Shown: in pieces, positions 50,601 to 57,757 of the stretch | Layout: each line of letters starts with the position of its first letter | How positions within the stretch are numbered: position 1 is the stretch's first letter | Assembly: GCA_018806985.1 (NCBI GenBank) | Contig: JADANN010000372.1 | Coordinates: 940,001-1,004,000 of the forward strand | Source of the DNA: Angiostrongylus vasorum | Taxonomy: Eukaryota > Nematoda > Chromadorea > Rhabditida > Metastrongylidae | Direction: 5' to 3' | DNA length: 64,000 nucleotides | Notes under the pieces: generated by a model | What the model was told of the DNA's origin: nothing | The model's input: the letters and a program-made list of their open reading frames with translations, nothing else | Database searches by the model: none | Position numbers and translations under genes: made by a program

Positions 50601-53600
50601 TGTCTTAGTGTCTTGAGGATTTTATCAGTGTTTTATTAAATATTCGTTGCAATTCATGGTATTTACCATTCATCTCTTCTTTCATTGGATTTTTCTTTGT
50701 GTTCATCTTTTTTTCTTTTTTTTTCTTTTCAGAACAACACCATCACCGTTGCCGTTGTCCGAAGTGATGTCGACGTCGACAGAGATGGTGACATCGACGA
50801 ACGAACTTCTCCATCGTGAAGACGTCGAGAATCTGCTCAGTACTGTAACCCTCATTGCCGCTATTCTCTTCTTCTTTAGCTTTTTCATGGCTATGTATGC
50901 TCATGTTAAGGTTGGTACCGAATTTTTATGTTAATCCGTACTACACTGACTTTTTTTTTTTCGACTTTTAATAGATTTGAAATCGTAAAGTGGCTTTCTA
51001 GCAGTTGAAGAGATTCTGTTAGGTATGTGACAAAAAATACCACATCATACTTTCCTTATTTCTAATGTTAATAATTTTACTGTCTGACTTTTTATAACCT
51101 GGACGAGTTTTCTTCTCTTCGAGGGTCCGTAAGCAGTGAATTTTCTGCTTTCAATCATAGAAATTGTTAATGGGGAGGTATAAGTAGTTGTCCAATTGGC
51201 CAACAGGATCCTAAAGTCGAAAATCGCTTCTTATTTTTATTAGGTCCCTATTATAGTTCAAACTCCTCCAATGGCAACGGACCACAAAATCGAAGAATCC
51301 CATGCTCTTTCTTTTTTAAAATAGCTTTCTTTTATGGGTTAAATTCGTCGGAAGAGAAAGAACAAAAACGGACACCACTACACCTGTCGCTCATTTTCAC
51401 ACATTAACACGCTCATCCCCCACAGTTGACCCCATTACAGTATGCAAATGAAGTGTGAAGTGATACTGGTTACCGTATCGCTCATCCCATATTTATATGA
51501 GACCAAGCTATGTGAAATATAAGTAGAATATGACTGTGATTCGATGAAAACGATGAAAATCATATTATTTACGAAGTTTATCTAACGGATGAATTGACAC
51601 TAGGTTCTTTGTAAACGTTTGAATACGTTAGATGATGTCCTGAATTATCTGGATTTCCGATAGGACCAATAAATCGATATGATCGTTCGTCAATTGATCA
51701 ACATGATTTCAGTCGAGTATCAGTTTTTGTGGCTATATTTCTTTATGTTGGAGTTCAAATTTGGAATGGAAAATTGATGAATACAAACAATCGCGGGATT
51801 CACAATACCTCAATAAACTCGAAGAACTACGACGAAAAATCAATGGTACGTATCCCGGTTTTTTTTTCTGACCAATATATTTTTTTGTAATGCCAACACC
51901 AACGAATCATAGAGAGGACGAGTTAATCGATTTTTATTTGATCTCTATCCTTTCTGAAGCACTGAGAAAGCAGTGGGTAGTGGTGTAGTTATACAGCTAT
52001 ACAAATTTTTTTCTTTCACTTCTGTTTTCTTCCTTGCTTATTTTTCAATGTCCCGAAATATTACGAAAGTCGTTTGCTTACATTGTTACTTTTTTCCGAG
52101 ATAGAAGAGCAAAATTTTTTTTTACTGCATTATTCATCTGTGGTTATATTTATCCCATAAGGCCAAAGGGGGCGAAATAAGGTGCTAACTGTTGGTCATT
52201 TAGAGCAGGCTTATAGAATGCTACACTATTTGTTCAGAGTTGAATTGAAATATCCGTTCTATGCAGAATGAAGCTTAGCCACTTCTCGGCATCCTTTAAG
52301 TTATAAGTTTTTCTTTTGAGTTATAAGTGCTTTTGCAGATGTTTTAAACGTATAAGTCACCATTCAATCATCTAACCATTAATGTAATTTGGTAGTTTAT
52401 TAGTGGTTTAAATCTCCTTATTGTAATCTAAATGGTATAACGCAAGGCCAGTGAAAGTGAAAAAAAATGAATAGTTCTTGGTGATTCATTCATCTGGTCT
52501 CTATGTTTTCTTACGACGCCATCGCTCCAAAGTCGTTCAAATCGTCGTTCGAAGCTTACTGAGAAACACCGTTCATAATTTCTTTTTACTTTGAACATTC
52601 GTGGTAGTTGATGACATGCTCTTATTTTCGAGCCACAATACATTTACAATACATTTTCTTTCATCGTAATATGTTTAAACCATATTCATGGTTTACCGCT
52701 TCATTGGCAACTCCACCGAGGTTTTTTGAGGGTCGAATTGTAGTGTGCTGGAGATAGTTCACCTCTTGCCCACTTTGGACACAAGTCAAAAAAGAGTCTC
52801 GAGAGTTTCATTCGGAATCCCAGATAAGAGTAAACTAGCTGAGAGGCAGGCGAAACGAAGGACCCGCATGGTGTGGTGGTGAACGCGTTAGCCCCCGAAA
52901 AGGGTAATAGCACATTCGTTTACAGACACATGCGATCCGAAGTTTTGCAAATATCTCAACACCATTGTGGTTGTATTTCGTATTATAGCCTGCCGTGAAA
53001 AATTATAGTAGGCAGCAAACAAAAAGTTACCGTAGTAAAGGTATTTAATTATAGGGTCGCTTTGATCATTAGAGATTATTATACTGTTCATGAATTTAAC
53101 CTACTTGCTAACTTTGAAGTGCGACGTTGACGTAAACCGAGGCTTTAAAGGTGCTCCAACGATTGGCTTGATAAGGAAGGTATACAGTTGATACGTGCGA
53201 ATTAGTGAAGTTCTCGTTATACCTTCGTTGGAAGGCGATATTGTTAGGAACAGTTGTCAGATTTCAGTTTTTTCCACATCGGGGAAAAACCTTACTGATC
53301 TCTGTGAAGTGAACGGAAATCGTTGGAACTATAGACAGAAGAAGCCGTTCAGTGATTTATTCATTGAAACTCGACCTTAAATATTATAGTTCAAGCATCT
53401 ACTGAAGAGCTCACTCCGACTGACCGAATTGGCTCTCCAAGAGGCTGTGAAGTGCTTTTTGCATTTTGAGGGGAAAATTTTTTTGCCCTGAGATGAAAAA
53501 TCACGGAGAATTCACTGATGTGTTAATATTTGTAGATTGGAAGAAAAGAAAGCCTAGTCGTCTATCTAAACCTATTTATATTGATGTGTTAAGCTTAGAG

Positions 53601-54853
53601 ATGTATTGTTGTTGGTTTGAAAGAAATTTAGAAATCTTTTGAGTTTCGTTGTTAAAGAATTTTTCAAAATTTACCAAAAATTTTGAACAAAATTCAAAAA
53701 ATTGTTGTAGTGAGTTTTTCTAGTACGAGTGAATGTAAATTTTGCTTTAATATTAGTACATTTTGTTTTCCTTTAAAATATATTAATCCTTATCGTTGAC
53801 ATTTACTTCGTCATTACTGTTTTCGTTGATGTTGATTTTTTTTGTAACACAAGATAGAGCTTTTATCTACTGCCTATGTAGAAGGAGATTATGCGAAATA
53901 TAACTGCAATGATGCTGAGATATTTGCAAAACGTGGACCCACAGGCCAGATTTGAACCAGCGGTTACCCTTTCCAAGGGCTCACATATTACTCAGTGCAC
54001 CATTAAGGATCTCGGTCTGCGTTTCTGTCATCACCCATCGACAGGAGTGATCCGGAGAGTACAAATCGGCACCGAACCCAGTTAAGATGAGGCTGAAGTC
54101 AAAATCACAATGTATAACTTTTCTACCTACTGCCTTTAATGGCACTGTTAGAATAGAAAAAGAAAAAAAACGGGCTGAGTGAAAGGCAGAACGAAAGCCT
54201 CAGTGGTGCTGTGGGTAACACGTGAGCGCCCGGAAAGGGTAATCGCGTGTTCCAGTTTGATCTGGGGGTCCAACTTTTGCAAACATCTCAGCATCGCTTT
54301 GGTTGTACTTCACATAATGTAGAGTATTCCAACGTATTAATGTGGTGTTGATTAATATAGCTCTGAAAAAACCAAGCATCTCCACAATTAATTTGGATCA
54401 AATTAGTCGCTTTAATAGTTTTTTCGTACCCTGTGGAAGTTCGTACCACTTGGAGGGTGGGAAAGGAGGAAGCGGTTTGCTACTTTATGCATTCATTGTG
54501 TGCTGAACGGGGAGAAGCGCACATTATGGGATTAGTGCTTTTCGCGGATTAGAAATGATTTATTTCACAAGGACGAAGTGAAGTCGAGCAAAGAAAATGA
54601 AAGGAAACAATTGGAAAAAGAGAACGAAGATGAAGCCATGCTGGTTTTTGTGCAAGTGGTGCAAACATATGTGCTATTACAACATTAAGCCATAGAGATG
54701 TAAATAAAAGCTCTAAAGCGTGGTTTATTTCGTTTTTCTAGATGTTCTACTCTTTCTGTCTATTGACATTCTGATGCGACTCTTTTAGAAAAACAACGAA
54801 AAGCCTCAGATGAGGTCGAACCGTTACGTAATACGGTGATTGTCATCGAGTAA
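24792..54853 (+). CDS. RING-CH (MARCH-type) membrane E3 ubiquitin ligase, nine exons
   Basis: Predicted to move ubiquitin from an E2 to membrane proteins and so direct their trafficking or turnover. Exons 24792-24918, 26558-26641, 42702-42808, 45922-46098, 47440-47530, 49924-50072, 50733-50910, 51713-51845 and 54789-54853 join in phase to about 369 residues. The C4HC3 RING-CH finger has Cys131, Cys134, Cys150, Cys152, His160, Cys163, Cys181 and Cys184, with HWL after Cys163 and the family CELC at the end. Transmembrane segments are at about 211-235 and 279-303; the tail is charged. Topology and order fit MARCH1/8- or MARCH2/3-like ligases. The fifth exon needs a one-base correction (47464-47467) to stay open. 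The ATG abuts a TTTCAG, suggesting spliced-leader addition. The link of the first two exons to the rest is by phase only, since no exon was seen in the 16-kb intron between. Confidence 0.8.
24919..26557 (+). other. Intron 1 of RING-CH ligase
   Basis: GTACGT to TTTTTTTTCAG. Holds an eroded repeat D copy at 25698-25900; the rest is AT-rich without a recognised gene. Confidence 0.5.
25698..25900 (+). repeat. Repeat D relic
   Basis: GGTTCACCGCCTAATTGTAG, GAGAAGATGTTTAGCC and AGAAGCCCAGTTAAGA match repeat D in order, strongly diverged. Confidence 0.5.
26558..26641 (+). CDS. RING-CH ligase exon 2
   Basis: Strong polypyrimidine acceptor. 84 nt, phase 1 to phase 1, encoding a Pro- and Arg-rich basic segment ([16 protein letters not shown]). 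The donor GTAGTT is moderate. Confidence 0.55.
26690..26870 (+). repeat. SINE-B
   Basis: ATCGATAGGAAACTATCTGA, ATGATGTGGTGGTGAACGCG, GCAGACACCTGCGGTCCGGA and AATATCTCAGCACCATTG. Begins about 50 bp after the exon 2 donor. Confidence 0.85.
28400..28600 (+). repeat. Dispersed repeat R3, copy 3
   Basis: GATATCGAGTCGGATCTTCT, CCAGTGAATGAGGCAATC, ACAGGACGGTTGTTG and CTGCAGCAGTCGGTATTA align with the two copies near 10 kb. Confidence 0.6.
28912..28992. repeat. (GTT)n microsatellite
   Basis: About 25 TTG units with single interruptions. The open frames across it (poly-Leu or poly-Asn) are artefacts. Confidence 0.97.
29276..29418 (-). repeat. SINE-A with internal deletion
   Basis: Tail (CATTCGACTTCATTAAGGAT, GGTGATTGAATGCATATCTG) is joined directly to the head (GCGCCTCCGACCACTGCGCT). 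The middle of about 130 bp is missing. Confidence 0.8.
30298..30360. repeat. (GA)n tract
   Basis: GAGAGAGAAAGAGAG-type purine run with two interruptions. Confidence 0.9.
30785..30985 (+). repeat. SINE-B
   Basis: GAATGGCGAAACGAAGGACC, the GCATGGTGTGGTGGTGACCG core, GCAATCCGGAGTTTTGCC and a tail AGAGTAGACAATAAATAAAA. Confidence 0.85.
31000..31110 (-). repeat. SINE-A head relic
   Basis: GTGGGATCGAACTAGAGGCC (box B, reverse) and CCGCTGCACAACATGTACC (head) remain. Confidence 0.45.
31905..32175 (-). repeat. SINE-A relic, full length
   Basis: ACCGATTCCTGAGGAATGCG, GATGGCCTGCCGATGTATCA, GACAAGTCTGATACCAGA, GGCGGTCGAACC and CTTGCGCTAAATCAG in reverse order. Confidence 0.65.
32323..32440. repeat. 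58-bp tandem duplication
   Basis: The unit with AGTCCAACAGTTCTATTCGG and ATATTGCTAGGAATCATC occurs twice in a row with a few substitutions. Confidence 0.9.
33230..33370 (+). repeat. Repeat D relic, very diverged
   Basis: AACCGTCACTGGAAGTGTTC, AAGTTGGGAAGTAGTTC and CTATGAGTAAACTAGATCC follow repeat D order loosely. Confidence 0.3.
33590..33815 (+). repeat. SINE-A-like relic
   Basis: GTTGGTTCAATCCCGTGCTT (box B), GCGAACTTGTATGGGAGGGT and GTCTAGTGCGTGGTGCAT in SINE-A order. Confidence 0.5.
33877..33950. repeat. (TA)n microsatellite
   Basis: About 36 perfect TA units, flanked by degenerate TATG/CATA sequence to about 34075. Tyr-Ile repeat frames here are artefacts. Confidence 0.97.
34631..34745. 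repeat. Threefold tandem duplication, about 42 bp
   Basis: Units centred on TTATCACTAACTCTACTTAG and AACTTATATGGATGC recur three times with drift. Confidence 0.8.
35451..35720 (+). repeat. SINE-A, full length
   Basis: GGGTGCGTGTAGCGCTGTGG head, GTGTGATCGATCCCCGC box B, ACCAGATATGTCCAAGAGGA, and a tail to GATTGATCAACGC. Confidence 0.85.
35841..36192 (+). repeat. Repeat D, full-length copy
   Basis: Starts ACGGTTTACCGCCTCATCGT and ends GGGCCATTCAATATCAAGTA. A frame of about 113 codons (35796-36137) runs through it, similar in the inserts at 13627-13920 and 49321-49509. Confidence 0.85.
36538..36635. repeat. (TCG/TCA)n trinucleotide tract
   Basis: GTCGTCGTC and ATCATCGTC units produce Val/Ile or Thr/Met frames. 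A purine-side frame beyond it (36640-36730, minus) is slightly coding-like but unsupported. Confidence 0.9.
37362..37630 (+). repeat. SINE-A, full length
   Basis: GGGCGCGTGTGGCACAGTGG, GTGGGATCGATCC, CCAGGCTTGTCTGAGGGG, and tail CGATGCTTAATGAAGTCGAA. Among the best preserved copies. Confidence 0.9.
37852..38125 (-). repeat. SINE-A, full length
   Basis: Reverse element from TTGCGCCACACGCG back to AAAGGATAGAGCTGTCTGCG. It faces the 37362-37630 copy tail to tail about 220 bp away, so transcripts across both could form a hairpin. Confidence 0.9.
38755..38822. repeat. (CT)-rich tract
   Basis: CTCTTCTCTCTTTCCTTCTA and CCCCCCTCTCTC runs. Confidence 0.85.
38984..39257 (+). repeat. SINE-A, full length
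   Basis: GGGTGCGTGTGGCGCATTGG, GCGGGATCGATCCCTGCGCC, CCATACTTGTCATGGAGG, and tail GCGCATCCCTCAGGGGATTG. Confidence 0.9.
39585..39800 (-). repeat. SINE-A relic
   Basis: TAGAGGTGATTCAATGCG, CTCTCAGACAAGTTTAGTGA, GTTGATCGAACAGC in reverse order. Confidence 0.6.
40020..40185 (-). repeat. tRNA-headed SINE, separate type
   Basis: The reverse complement begins CCAGGTAGCACAGTAGTGGT and carries a perfect box B, GGTTCGACCCC, then a body ending in GGCAAGAGACTTGTCTGTGA. Body shares the ACTTGTCTG motif with SINE-A but the head differs. Confidence 0.6.
40385..40625 (+). repeat. SINE-B, diverged
   Basis: AGCTTCAGCTTAACTGGGTA, GATCAATCCCGTTGACGGGT, GCATGATGTGGTGGTGAATG and GAGTTTTGTCAGTATCTCA. Confidence 0.8.
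41395..41655 (-). repeat. SINE-B
   Basis: Reverse element from AGCCTCAGCTTAACTGGGTT to ACTTGCAAAACTCCAGACC, with ACCGCAGGTGTCTGCGGT intact. Confidence 0.85.
41657..41766. repeat. Palindromic pair of SINE-B tails
   Basis: CTTAACCGTTTTATTTA at the left and TAAATAAAACGGTTAAG at the right are perfect complements flanking CCTGCCATTAAAAATAG-type sequences, i.e. two SINE-B 3' ends in opposite orientation. Confidence 0.8.
41836..42240 (-). repeat. Repeat D, full-length copy
   Basis: The reverse complement runs from GCGCCTCATCGTGGCTGGGA to CCATCCAAGTATCCAAGTAT. The 3' end shows a short tandem repeat of CCAAGTAT, as LINE-type 3' ends often do. Confidence 0.85.
42702..42808 (+). CDS. RING-CH ligase exon 3
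   Basis: ATATTTCAG acceptor and GTAAGG donor. 107 nt, entered with one carried base and left in phase 0. Encodes a Cys-rich linker ([19 protein letters not shown]) just before the RING-CH exon. An internal ATG at 42716 would serve as start of a shorter 294-residue isoform if the exon is trans-spliced. Confidence 0.75.
43000..43170 (-). repeat. SINE-A relic
   Basis: TCCCAGACAAGTCTGGTAAC, GTAGGATTGAACCAACGACC and a degraded head near 43165, in intron 3 of the ligase gene. Confidence 0.6.
43300..43530 (+). repeat. Repeat E (tRNA-headed SINE variant)
   Basis: GCTGGTTCGACTCGACG (box B), CTTTGGAGTCAGGAATTTGA, GTTAGGCTTGTTAAGG and a tail with AAGTGCTGGAATCTGCCGAA, matching 10190-10370. Confidence 0.55.
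43817..44470 (-). repeat. Repeat D relic downstream of LINE relic
   Basis: The minus strand has CGATGTACCACCAG, then GCGTCTCCCAAGTTGAGAAC and GGTTTCCTATTCGCAAGCC, and a 3' end near 43817 with an AAGTAAGTAAG tail. It follows the RTE relic at 44756-45595 in the same orientation. Confidence 0.55.
44648..44694. repeat. (TA)n microsatellite
   Basis: About 20 TA units between ATAAGTTATAT and AATAAAATAG. Confidence 0.95.
44756..45595 (-). pseudogene. RTE-type LINE reverse transcriptase relic
   Basis: Minus-strand frames near 45585-45370 read [30 protein letters not shown] and FVHTKWNEH. This matches the (F/Y)xDD-containing palm segment and the following helix of RTE-clade reverse transcriptases, with the first catalytic residue context altered (HFDD for FADD). 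After several frameshifts the C-terminal segment (44756-44977) reads [14 protein letters not shown] and [19 protein letters not shown], matching the family's final conserved block before the stop. The copy is 5'-truncated, frameshifted and inactive, inside intron 3 of the ligase gene. Identification rests on recalled family motifs. Confidence 0.75.
45731..45830. repeat. 34-bp tandem repeat, three copies
   Basis: Unit AATGTTCTCCTTTTTTGGAT plus ACAAAAAATTGA. Lies about 90 bp before the acceptor of the RING-CH exon, within the intron. Confidence 0.95.
45922..46098 (+). CDS. RING-CH ligase exon 4 (first half of zinc finger)
   Basis: TTCCTACAG acceptor, GTAAGT donor, 177 nt in phase 0. A Ser/Pro/Leu linker leads to CRICHCC, then [18 protein letters not shown]: six of the eight zinc ligands of the RING-CH finger. 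Confidence 0.92.
46700..46890 (-). repeat. Repeat D relic
   Basis: TTTACATCGCAGTCCGACGC and CAGCTGTGATGAGGCGATGA mark the repeat D 5' end in reverse orientation. Confidence 0.6.
47097..47205 (-). repeat. SINE-B, 3' part, inverted
   Basis: TTTACTGCCTACTCTTTTTA through GGACCGCAGGTGTCTCCGGT. It pairs with the plus-strand copy that follows without a gap. Confidence 0.85.
47206..47403 (+). repeat. SINE-B, just upstream of exon 5
   Basis: AATCAATCCCTCTGACGGGT through CATTAAAGTTATAT. It ends 36 bp before the 3' splice site of the exon at 47440. Confidence 0.9.
47440..47530 (+). CDS. RING-CH ligase exon 5 (second half of zinc finger), frameshifted
   Basis: TTTTTCTTGTAG acceptor, GTTCGT donor. From the acceptor in phase 0 it reads HWLDISSRK, then stops soon after. 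In the +1 frame from 47468 it reads [18 protein letters not shown]. Removing one A from AAAA (47464-47467) gives 90 nt, 30 codons and the correct exit phase. CELC supplies the last two zinc ligands. Confidence 0.85.
48105..48345 (-). repeat. SINE-A relic
   Basis: AAGGTGGTTGAGTACTTATT, CCTAGACAAATTTGGCGCC and GCGAGATTGAACCAACGA in reverse order. Confidence 0.55.
48384..48493. repeat. Tandem duplication, about 56 bp
   Basis: GCTGATGCGAGGTTGGTATA plus GGTCTT(C/T)GTTGTCG occurs twice. Confidence 0.9.
48531..48782 (-). repeat. SINE-A
   Basis: TCGTTAAGCATCGTTGGAGG, TTCCAGACAAATCTGGTAC, GGATCGATCCC and CACTGCCCTACGTACGCCC, reverse orientation. Confidence 0.85.
49124..49192. repeat. Perfect 29-bp stem, 11-nt loop hairpin
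   Basis: Arms 49124-49152 and 49164-49192 are exact reverse complements; the loop is CTTGTACGTAT. It lies in intron 5 of the ligase gene and could be a tiny fold-back element or a small-RNA precursor. Confidence 0.95.
49218..49262 (-). ncRNA. Hammerhead-like core motif, unproven
   Basis: On the minus strand CTGATGA (49253-49247) is followed 16 nt later by GAAA (49230-49227), the order of the hammerhead core. GATC and GGTC between them can pair, but three bases next to CTGATGA stay unpaired, so an active fold is doubtful. Confidence 0.2.
49290..49668 (+). repeat. Repeat D, full-length copy
   Basis: AAGGTTTACCGCCTCATCGT to GGGCCATTCAAGTATCGAGT. Inside intron 5 of the ligase gene, same orientation. 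Confidence 0.9.
49924..50072 (+). CDS. RING-CH ligase exon 6 (first membrane segment)
   Basis: TTTTTCTACAG acceptor and GTGAGT donor. Phase 0 in, two bases out. Encodes a short polar linker then a hydrophobic stretch ([20 protein letters not shown]), the first transmembrane helix. Confidence 0.9.
50733..50910 (+). CDS. RING-CH ligase exon 7 (loop and second membrane segment)
   Basis: TTTTCTTTTCAG acceptor and GTTGGT donor. A Ser/Thr-rich loop between the helices, then [20 protein letters not shown] entering the second hydrophobic helix ending in MAMYAHVK. The loop is potentially extracytoplasmic or lumenal and rich in O-glycosylation-like Ser/Thr. Confidence 0.9.
51713..51845 (+). CDS. RING-CH ligase exon 8
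   Basis: ACATGATTTCAG acceptor and GTACGT donor, phase 0 in and one base out. Encodes [13 protein letters not shown] and a charged helical tail ([12 protein letters not shown]), likely a cytosolic coiled segment. A second frame is also open, but only this one joins both neighbours in phase. Confidence 0.8.
52691..52824 (+). repeat. Repeat D relic
   Basis: GGTTTACCGCTTCATTGGC and CAGATAAGAGTAAACTAG, fused directly to a SINE-B. Confidence 0.5.
52825..53040 (+). repeat. SINE-B
   Basis: ACTAGCTGAGAGGCAGGCGA, GCATGGTGTGGTGGTGAACG, and tail AGTAGGCAGCAAACAAAAAG. The GCGTTCG box B analogue is damaged (CATTCGTTTAC). Confidence 0.85.
53868..54105 (-). repeat. SINE-C/B, reverse
   Basis: TACTGCCTATGTAGAAGG, GCTGAGATATTTGCAAAACG, GGCCAGATTTGAACCAGCGG (box B) and GAACCCAGTTAAGATGAGGC. 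Intermediate between B and C. Confidence 0.75.
54172..54318 (+). repeat. SINE-C
   Basis: GAAAGCCTCAGTGGTGCTGT head, GCCCGGAAAGGGTAATCGC, CAGTTTGATCTGGGGG (box B) and AACATCTCAGCATCGC. Confidence 0.75.
54789..54853 (+). CDS. RING-CH ligase exon 9 (terminal)
   Basis: GACTCTTTTAG acceptor. Takes one carried base, encodes a polar end ([17 protein letters not shown]) and stops at TAA 54851-54853. The hydrophobic final residues recall C-terminal PDZ or sorting signals of the family, without an exact consensus. Confidence 0.85.
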
Positions 54854-55079
54854 AATCCTGACTCATTTCGTTCGTCATCGTCTTCGTCGCTTTAGCTATT
54901 CACAGTGTCTCCCTCATCTTTCGCCGCCTACGCTCATCACTCTGCATCTCTTCCTGAAAATTTTGTACACGTATGCATATTTTTTCTTCATACAGTGTTT
55001 GTTTTTTCCTTCACTCTGCCGTCGTTAATTCTGTGTTAATTTTGTGTTATTTTTTTATTTGCTGAACTACTTATGTGAT

Positions 55080-55085
55080 AATAAA
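55080..55085 (+). terminator. Polyadenylation signal of RING-CH ligase
   Basis: AATAAA about 227 nt after the stop codon, the first canonical hexamer downstream. Confidence 0.55.
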
Positions 55086-55455
55086 TGTTTGACCAACGAT
55101 CGATTTTTTACTCATCTACTTACTGAGACAAAATTATAAGTGCCTACAGATTCTTTGGTTTCGAAACCCAATCGATATATCGATTATCAGTTATTCTCAT
55201 GATGTCTGTGTGTCAAATCTGCTTCTCTTAGTAATCACTATCGTTGCTGCCACTGTTGATCAGCGTAGGGTCGATGTTTAAGAACGACAGGAAAAAAAAG
55301 CTCTCGAAACGCTTTTGGCTAGAAAAAACAACAATTCGATTACGATAGCGGAAGTTAGAAGGGAATTAAGAGATGAGCACACGGCTTTCCCATTTCGACC
55401 GTGTAATCTTGGTTCGATTAATTGGTTAGTTTTGTTATGATATTTCTTTCCTTAA

Positions 55456-55740
55456 GGGCGCGTGTAGCGCACTGGTCGGAGGCGTCCTGCAATACACGCG
55501 TGGAATCGATCCCGCGCGCATGGCCCTACCAAACCTTCCATCCCTCCGGGGTCGGCAAATTGGTACCAGACTTATCTGGGAGGATAGCAGCACTGACTCG
55601 ATACATAGATAAGCCACCGCGAGTTATTATTGTAAAGGCCAGATTTGCATTCAGTTACCTCCAAACGATGCTTAAGGAAGTCGAATAGATGGCGCATCTC
55701 TCAGGGATCGGTCAGCGCCAGGAGCTTTCCTTTTTATCCT
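55456..55740 (+). repeat. SINE-A, full length
   Basis: GGGCGCGTGTAGCGCACTGG, GGAATCGATCCC, CCAGACTTATCTGGGAGGAT and tail GCGCATCTCTCAGGGATCGG. Confidence 0.9.
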
Positions 55741-55959
55741 TTTATTTCTTCCCTTATTATTAAAGGTTCTTTTTACTAAGAAAATACGGCCATTAAAATT
55801 TGTTGAGATACGTGAGCTATTTCATGTTGAGTAAGTAGTCGAAAAATCAAGCAAATACCAGCACATTTCTTCCTAGAGAGTCACACTTCTGCTTTATCCG
55901 AGAGTATTTTGCATTCGATCTTGGACCAGTTCATGCTAGGATGTTCCCAGATGGTCATC

Positions 55960-56200
55960 GATAGGGAGGGGAGATGCTAAACGCGAATCACGAATTATTG
56001 CGAATCACTGGAAAGCCTGTTCCGGTTCGTTTCAGGAAGGATAGTGTGATTCTTGACATAGGTTTAGTTTTTGACTGGACTTTCGAATAGAAACATCGAA
56101 TTCCTTTCCAATTTTGCTGACCTAGCTAGGGACCGAACATTTATTGCATATTGCGGTCTGAAACCCAGGATTGCCCTTAGTGACTATGATACAGCATAAC
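55960..56200 (-). repeat. Repeat D relic
   Basis: GGACTTTCGAATAGAAACAT, TTTGCTGACCTAGCTAGGG, ATTGCGGTCTGAAACCCAGG in reverse repeat D order, with D-like 3' remains near 55990. Confidence 0.45.
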
Positions 56201-56229
56201 GTTGTGCAATCCCGAAATATCGAACTGCA

Positions 56230-57228
56230 GTATTAGCACAGGGGTTAACTCGGCAAGGTCACTAAATAGGAGGAGGCTGACGTTTCAAAAGTAGCTTGAC
56301 GCAAAGAATTGCTGTTGCGTTGAAATAAACTTCGTTCATATGGTGGCATGACAAACCTCCTTCTGGTCAACGGGATTAGGCAGCTGTCGCGGTGAGGTGA
56401 GTGCACAGACGAAGCTATGTTAGGCCTTCGAAGAAAAAATTCATCAGCATAAGCAAAACATTCCTCAGATGAGAGACTTGCTTAAGCTAACACAATTCGT
56501 AAAGATGCGACGTCCAAACATGGAAGTAGGATTGTGATGGTTCTTTTTAGTGTTGGACGTACTCTAAATGGATCGCTGTCATGTTTTTAAAGCACATTCA
56601 TATTTTTTCATATCATGACGACTTAGCTGATTGTCGTTTCCACTGATGGACCGTAATCGAATTCGCTCGCTGGCGAAACTCAGTGACTTCTTGATGAGTG
56701 GTACGACGTTAGAAATAGAGGACTCCAATGTGAGGTTCTACTCAATAATCTCAATTTGGTTTCTCGATTAAGCGCGCAATTCGACAATTATGCTACTGTA
56801 AAAACCATGCATTCGCTATGTTTTCTGCAAACGCCCATATTCTCCTCCTTGCACTTAAAAGCATGCACTTGAATTGAAAACAATTCAGGTGGGCCGGTTT
56901 ACCTTTCACATGTACGAACGTATATACTGCCCTCGTTACTAGCAGCATTTGCGTTACTCTGTCGGTCAAAAGGCAAATTATCGCGGTGAACTCATGCGCA
57001 ACGCAGTACTTTCATAGTATCTTCTTCATCAACATCTTTATGGGTTGACGTACTAACTCATCCGAAAATAGATTTTGTGTTTTATTAAGTGTAGCGAATA
57101 GTTTTGTTTGACGTAGCTTGTTATAACATTTTTTGGATTAGCTATTGAATAATTCAGCGAAAAACCAATTCAGGGAAAAAATGAAACAATCAGGTAGAAG
57201 ATGACTTGATATCACTTCACTTCGGCAG
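56230..57228. other. No gene or repeat recognised
   Basis: Mixed-composition sequence without convincing frames. A segment at 57194-57270 is open in a second frame overlapping the exon at 57229. Confidence 0.35.
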
Positions 57229-57634
57229 ATCCGCCGTCTCCGCATACGAGTGGAAATTCATTCATATGATATTTCAGTGCTGAATCAGGAAATTATTAAA
57301 GATTTAGCGTTTGTAAGTCATTTTTTAACAGTTACCGTGTTTCCTTTATTCCTAGTTTTTCTTAATGATTTGGCAACAACTACAGTTACAACATGTGTTT
57401 TTGGCTGTTCGCACAGATATCATAGCGGAGCAGAGCTATCTAAGCCGAGAAGAAGTTAACATCTCAGCGCGAACCCCCAGCAAGAACAGTAGTATGGGCC
57501 ATTGGGCTGTTATTAATTATCTTCTTGCCAAAAATACTGAAAAAAAGAACTTTAGAAAACTATCTTGCTCATTTGAGAAGACAGAACATCGTTCGATAGG
57601 TTTGATTGGCAACGAGACTAAGAGGACCAATTAA
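57229..57634 (+). CDS. p24/TMED-like C-terminal fragment, two exons
   Basis: Exon 57229-57312 (RIRVEIHSYDISVLNQEI) ends at a strong GTAAGT. The next opens at 57356 after TTTATTCCTAG in the same phase and reads QLQLQHVFLAVRTDIIAEQS, then YLSREEVN and MGHWAVIN. A coiled segment ending EQxYLxRRE before an aromatic-hydrophobic stretch is the pattern of p24 (TMED) Golgi-ER cargo receptors, which continue into a transmembrane helix and a short FF/KK tail. Here the frame turns polar after VIN and stops at 57632, so the anchor is missing: truncated, frameshifted, or spliced onward from an earlier donor. The 5' exons with the GOLD domain were not found. The family call is tentative. Confidence 0.4.
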
Positions 57635-57757
57635 ATGAATGGCTACCACCAGTTTCATTTCATTGTAGCAAAGATCCTCAAGCACTGAAGAATTCGGTAG
57701 AAGATTAAATATCGTCCAGAGATAAAATTCAACAGATTCATCGTCATATATCTTTAA

